This document shows positions 61,276 to 64,000 of a DNA stretch of 64,000 nucleotides, piece after piece. The first letter of the stretch is position 1. Each line of letters starts with the position of its first letter. Both the position numbers and the translations under genes were made by a program. The notes under the pieces are model-generated. The model was not told where the DNA came from, did no database searches, and worked only from the letters and a program-made list of their open reading frames with translations. Origin of the DNA: JAVKBW01 sp964352715 (GTDB taxonomy: Bacteria > Pseudomonadota > Alphaproteobacteria > UBA8366 > Aestuariispiraceae); contig CAYGSU010000002.1 in NCBI GenBank assembly GCA_964352715.1, forward strand, positions 62,001 to 126,000, given 5' to 3'.

Positions 61276-62733
61276 ATGGATGATGTAACCTTAGGCAGCT
61301 CTCAGGCAATGCTTCAGTTGGCTGATGAGAATAAAGCAGCAATGACAGGAGAGTTGGCAGCCTCCGTCATTTCGTTGGCGTCGGATATTGTTTTTGTTGT
61401 TCGTGGCGATGGTACTATTGGCGATGTGGCGTACGTAAAGGACGACCTCAGGATTGATTGGAATACGGACTGGGTCGGGCGTCCCTGGTTGGATACCGTC
61501 ACGGTTGAAAGCAAGACCAAGGTTTCGGAATTGCTTAAGGCGGCAAAGTCCGGGTCTCCGCCCCGCTGGCGTCAAATCAATCACCCTGTTCCCGATGGGG
61601 CTGATTTGCCGGTGCGATATGTAGCTTTGCCGTTTGGTAAAGGCGGGCAATCTCTGGTGTTGGGCCAGGAAATGAGACGACTTGCTGAACTGCAGCAGGA
61701 ACTGGTCCGGGCTCAGCAAGGAATGGAGCGTGAGTATATGCGTCTAAGACATGCAGAAACACGGTATCGTGCCTTGTTCCAGGTTGCGGCGGAGGCGGTT
61801 CTGATTGTCGATGCCGGAACCAGACGAATAGCAGATGCCAACCCGGCAGCGATCATCATGTTGGAATCCACAGCCGGCGAGTTGATCGGAAAAGTCTTCC
61901 CGGACGTTCTGAATACAACAGACAACTCCTCCATTTCGGGCCTGTTGGCCGGCGTTCGCCAGACCGGCAAGTCGGCATCGGATTATGTCGGCACCGGACC
62001 CGGCAATGCGGAAAAATTCAGGGTATCGGTTTCCATTTTCAGGCAAGGCAGCTCGGCGCATTTCCTGGTTCGTCTATCGCCTGTTGACGGTGTCGGCGAT
62101 CTTCCCGGAAAACGGGACCATTCCAGACTGCTGGATGTGATTGAAAGCATGCCTGAAGGGTTTGTTGTGACGGATCCGGACGGCAAGATTCTGGCGGCAA
62201 ATTCCGCCTTTCTTGATTTGGCGCAAATTCCGGTCAAGGAACGCGCAATCGGGCAGTTCATCGGCCAATGGGTCGGCAAGTCGGAATTCGATACGAAATC
62301 GCTGCTCAATAATATGCGCGAGCAGGGCGTAGCCAGAATGTTTTCGACTGTTCTGCGTGGCGAGTTGGGCAGCACGGAGGAAATCGAAGTCTCCGGTGTT
62401 TCCGTCATGGACACGGAACAGCCGTGCCTCGGCTTTTCAATTCGCTCCGTAACCAGCCGTCGCCAGGAAAAGCGGGCTAACCAGATACCCGGGCCGCGTT
62501 CGGTCGAGCAGTTGACCGAACTCGTCGGACAGGTATCGCTCAAGGAACTGGTGCGCGAGGCAACCGAAATGATCGAACGGTTGTCCATCGAAGCGGCGCT
62601 TCAGTTAACACGCGACAACCGGGCATCGGCCGCAGAATTGCTTGGTGTCAGTCGGCAAAGCCTGTATGCGAAACTGCATCGCTACGGAATTGGCGATCTG
62701 CCATCCGGCACAGATGAAAATCATATGAACTAG
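61276..62733 (+). CDS. ppsR: PpsR/CrtJ transcriptional repressor of photosynthesis genes
   Basis: 485 residues. An N-terminal PAS-like domain covers about 30-130, a helical linker 133-163, PAS 1 about 164-270, PAS 2 about 283-390, and a Fis-type helix-turn-helix 436-475 (SAAELLGVSRQSLYAKLHRYG). This is the PpsR layout. PpsR binds TGT-N12-ACA sites, which are abundant in this cluster. Only one cysteine, C384 at the end of PAS 2, is present. The helix-turn-helix cysteine used for redox sensing in Rhodobacter is missing. Confidence 0.95.
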   Translation: MDDVTLGSSQAMLQLADENKAAMTGELAASVISLASDIVFVVRGDGTIGDVAYVKDDLRIDWNTDWVGRPWLDTVTVESKTKVSELLKAAKSGSPPRWRQINHPVPDGADLPVRYVALPFGKGGQSLVLGQEMRRLAELQQELVRAQQGMEREYMRLRHAETRYRALFQVAAEAVLIVDAGTRRIADANPAAIIMLESTAGELIGKVFPDVLNTTDNSSISGLLAGVRQTGKSASDYVGTGPGNAEKFRVSVSIFRQGSSAHFLVRLSPVDGVGDLPGKRDHSRLLDVIESMPEGFVVTDPDGKILAANSAFLDLAQIPVKERAIGQFIGQWVGKSEFDTKSLLNNMREQGVARMFSTVLRGELGSTEEIEVSGVSVMDTEQPCLGFSIRSVTSRRQEKRANQIPGPRSVEQLTELVGQVSLKELVREATEMIERLSIEAALQLTRDNRASAAELLGVSRQSLYAKLHRYGIGDLPSGTDENHMN

Positions 62734-62813
62734 CAATTTTTACGGGGCTTTACGCCTTTATTTTTCCCGGTAAAATTAAGAAAAACTCCATTCTCACAAC
62801 TTAAACAACCTAC

Positions 62814-62857
62814 TGTACATTTTAATTGACGGTATAAACTGTCAACTATAATGTACA
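62814..62857. promoter_or_regulatory. Tandem PpsR/CrtJ operators at the bchG start
   Basis: TGTACATTTTAATTGACG (62814-62831, one mismatch) and TGTCAACTATAATGTACA (62840-62857, perfect) are 8 bp apart. The second ends only 3 bp before the bchG ATG, so the operator occupies the place where a ribosome binding site would normally be. Confidence 0.75.
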
Positions 62858-62860
62858 TAT

Positions 62861-63730
62861 ATGTCGGTACCCAACGCCAAATCTGTCTTGGAGCTACTGA
62901 AGCCCATCACCTGGTTCGCACCGATGTGGGCCTTCGGATGCGGCGTTGTTTCATCCGGCATTCCCGAAGATACACGCTGGCACATACTGGTTGCCGGCGT
63001 CATTCTTGCCGGCCCCATGGTGTGTGGTGCAAGCCAGGCGGTAAACGACTGGTATGACCGTCATGTCGATGCAATCAACCAGCCGGAAAGGCCAATTCCC
63101 TCCGGCCGGATACCCGGCAAATGGGGCCTCTACATCGCGATTATCTGGACCGTTCTGTCGCTTGGAATAGCGTCGGTTCTGGGTATCTGGGGCTTTTCGG
63201 CCGCCGTTGTTGCGCTGGCGTTCGCCTGGGCGTACAGCGCGCCTCCGTTCCGGCTCAAGAACAACGGCTGGTGGGGCAATTCGGCAGTGGCGATCTGTTA
63301 CGAAGGCGTTCCCTGGTTTACGGCTACTGCGATCATGGTCGCTGCCTTTCCCGATTGGCGGGTTCTGGCGCTTGCGGGACTATACAGCGTTGGCGCGCAC
63401 GGAATCATGACGTTGAACGATTTCAAGGCGGTTGAGGGTGACCTGAAAATGGGCGTCCGGTCACTGCCGGCGCAACTCGGCGTCGATCGTGCCGCGAAAG
63501 TTGCCTGCATAGTCATGGCGGTGCCGCAGCTTGTCGTTACGCTGCTACTGCACTACTGGGGCTTTGTCTATCATGCGTCCGCTATCATGGCGCTTTTGAT
63601 TGTCCAGATGATTCTCATGGAACGGTTTCTGCGCCAGCCGAAAGAACGGGCGCCCTGGTACAACGCGACGGGAACAACGCTTTATGTGATCGGCATGCTG
63701 GTGAGCGCATTCGCGCTCTATTCGGCATGA
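62861..63730 (+). CDS. bchG: Bacteriochlorophyll synthase (bacteriochlorophyllide geranylgeranyltransferase)
   Basis: 289 residues, UbiA prenyltransferase superfamily with about eight membrane helices. The prenyl-diphosphate motif is SQAVNDWYDRHVDAINQPERPIPSG (about 59-83), with a second acidic site in GIMTLNDFKAVEGD near 183. The conserved N terminus LKPITWFAPMWAFGCGVVSSG is present. It esterifies bacteriochlorophyllide a with geranylgeraniol. An in-frame stop at 62849-62851 prevents an earlier start. No Shine-Dalgarno sequence is visible. Confidence 0.95.
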   Translation: MSVPNAKSVLELLKPITWFAPMWAFGCGVVSSGIPEDTRWHILVAGVILAGPMVCGASQAVNDWYDRHVDAINQPERPIPSGRIPGKWGLYIAIIWTVLSLGIASVLGIWGFSAAVVALAFAWAYSAPPFRLKNNGWWGNSAVAICYEGVPWFTATAIMVAAFPDWRVLALAGLYSVGAHGIMTLNDFKAVEGDLKMGVRSLPAQLGVDRAAKVACIVMAVPQLVVTLLLHYWGFVYHASAIMALLIVQMILMERFLRQPKERAPWYNATGTTLYVIGMLVSAFALYSA

Positions 63731-63749
63731 TCAGGCGCGGAGAACAGCA

Positions 63750-64000
63750 ATGACGCAACCCGGGCTTTCCTGGATTGGCATTTTCCGTCTTGGCCTTGTC
63801 CAGACGGCGTTGGGCGCGATTGTCGTCCTGACGACGTCCACCCTGAACCGGGTCATGGTTGTCGAGCTGGCGCTGCCGGCAATGCTGCCGGGCGCATTGG
63901 TTGCGTTTCACTATGCAATCCAGATTTCCCGGCCGCGATGGGGGTATGGATCGGATATCGGCGGGTCGCGGACGCGCTGGATCGTCGGCGGCATGCTGGT
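63750..64000 (+). CDS. PucC-family MFS protein (bch2/ORF428-like), partial at window end
   Basis: The first 83 codons, running off the window. The start IFRLGLVQTALGAIVVLTTSTLNRVMVVELALPAMLPGALVAFHYAIQ and the following RPRWGYGSDIGGSRTRWI are typical of the BCD/PucC family. The position after bchG matches ORF428 (bch2) of Rhodobacter, where bchP comes next. GGAGAA lies just upstream of the ATG. It is a paralogue of lhaA in this window. Confidence 0.9.
   Translation, partial: MTQPGLSWIGIFRLGLVQTALGAIVVLTTSTLNRVMVVELALPAMLPGALVAFHYAIQISRPRWGYGSDIGGSRTRWIVGGML

Noticed and set aside
1..64000. CRISPR arrays, insertion sequences, tRNA and rRNA genes
   Set aside because: I looked for regular direct repeats, transposase motifs with terminal inverted repeats, and cloverleaf or rRNA sequence, and found none.

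Overview
The window comes from an alphaproteobacterium that can make bacteriochlorophyll a and a type II (purple bacterial) photosynthetic apparatus. The protein repertoire supports this: light-independent Pchlide reductase BchLNB, chlorophyllide reductase BchXYZ, PufBALM with a tetraheme PufC, PuhABC, spheroidene/spirilloxanthin-type carotenoid genes, PpsR and PpaA/AerR. The O2-dependent cyclase gene acsF is present, no bchE is seen here, and hemA encodes a Shemin-type ALA synthase. This fits an aerobic or facultative phototroph, perhaps near the Rhodospirillales. The exact taxon cannot be read from the sequence. Two 100-N scaffold gaps (16927-17026 and 60443-60542) show that this is a draft assembly.

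Left part (1-16.9 kb): accessory metabolism. A GFA-family protein, an isopenicillin-N-synthase-like 2OG/Fe(II) oxygenase and a DUF1989 protein come first. A 2-aminoethylphosphonate (AEP) island follows: binding protein, ATPase and fused permease (phnS2/T2/U2 type), a convergent LysR regulator, then phnW-phnA-phnY. Together these take AEP through phosphonoacetaldehyde and phosphonoacetate to acetate and phosphate. Downstream genes encode a ferredoxin-reductase-like flavoprotein, a DadA-like amine oxidase, an MFS permease and an SDR. A nearly identical 15-bp LysR-type box precedes both the transporter operon and the lysR/phnW divergent promoter.

Junction (17-18.5 kb): after the first gap lie a LuxR-like fragment, a C-terminal remnant of a trimethylamine-dehydrogenase-type flavoprotein, and an unrecognised 82-residue gene.

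Photosynthesis gene cluster (18.7-64 kb): tspO and idi(-); then a long rightward run bchI-D-O, dxs, bchN-B-H-L-M, lhaA, puhA-B-C, a 101-aa gene, acsF, puhE, hemA. Facing it is a leftward superoperon crtE, crtF, bchC-X-Y-Z, pufB-A-L-M-C, which meets hemA at two back-to-back terminators. Beyond this are crtD-crtC(+), crtI-crtB-small membrane ORF(-), crtA-cytochrome P450(+), bchF(-), and ppaA-ppsR-bchG-(PucC-family gene, cut by the window end)(+). Many pigment promoters carry PpsR/CrtJ-type TGT-N12-ACA palindromes, often as tandem pairs 7-8 bp apart. An unusual fused version, TGT-N12-ACGT-N12-ACA, occurs on both sides of dxs.

Points most worth following up: the fused PpsR-like operators flanking dxs; the P450 coupled to crtA; a PpsR with no cysteine in its DNA-binding domain; a LH1 beta subunit with a long C-terminal tail; small genes of 46 and 101 codons conserved in position; and a possible N-methyl-AEP branch in the phosphonate island.
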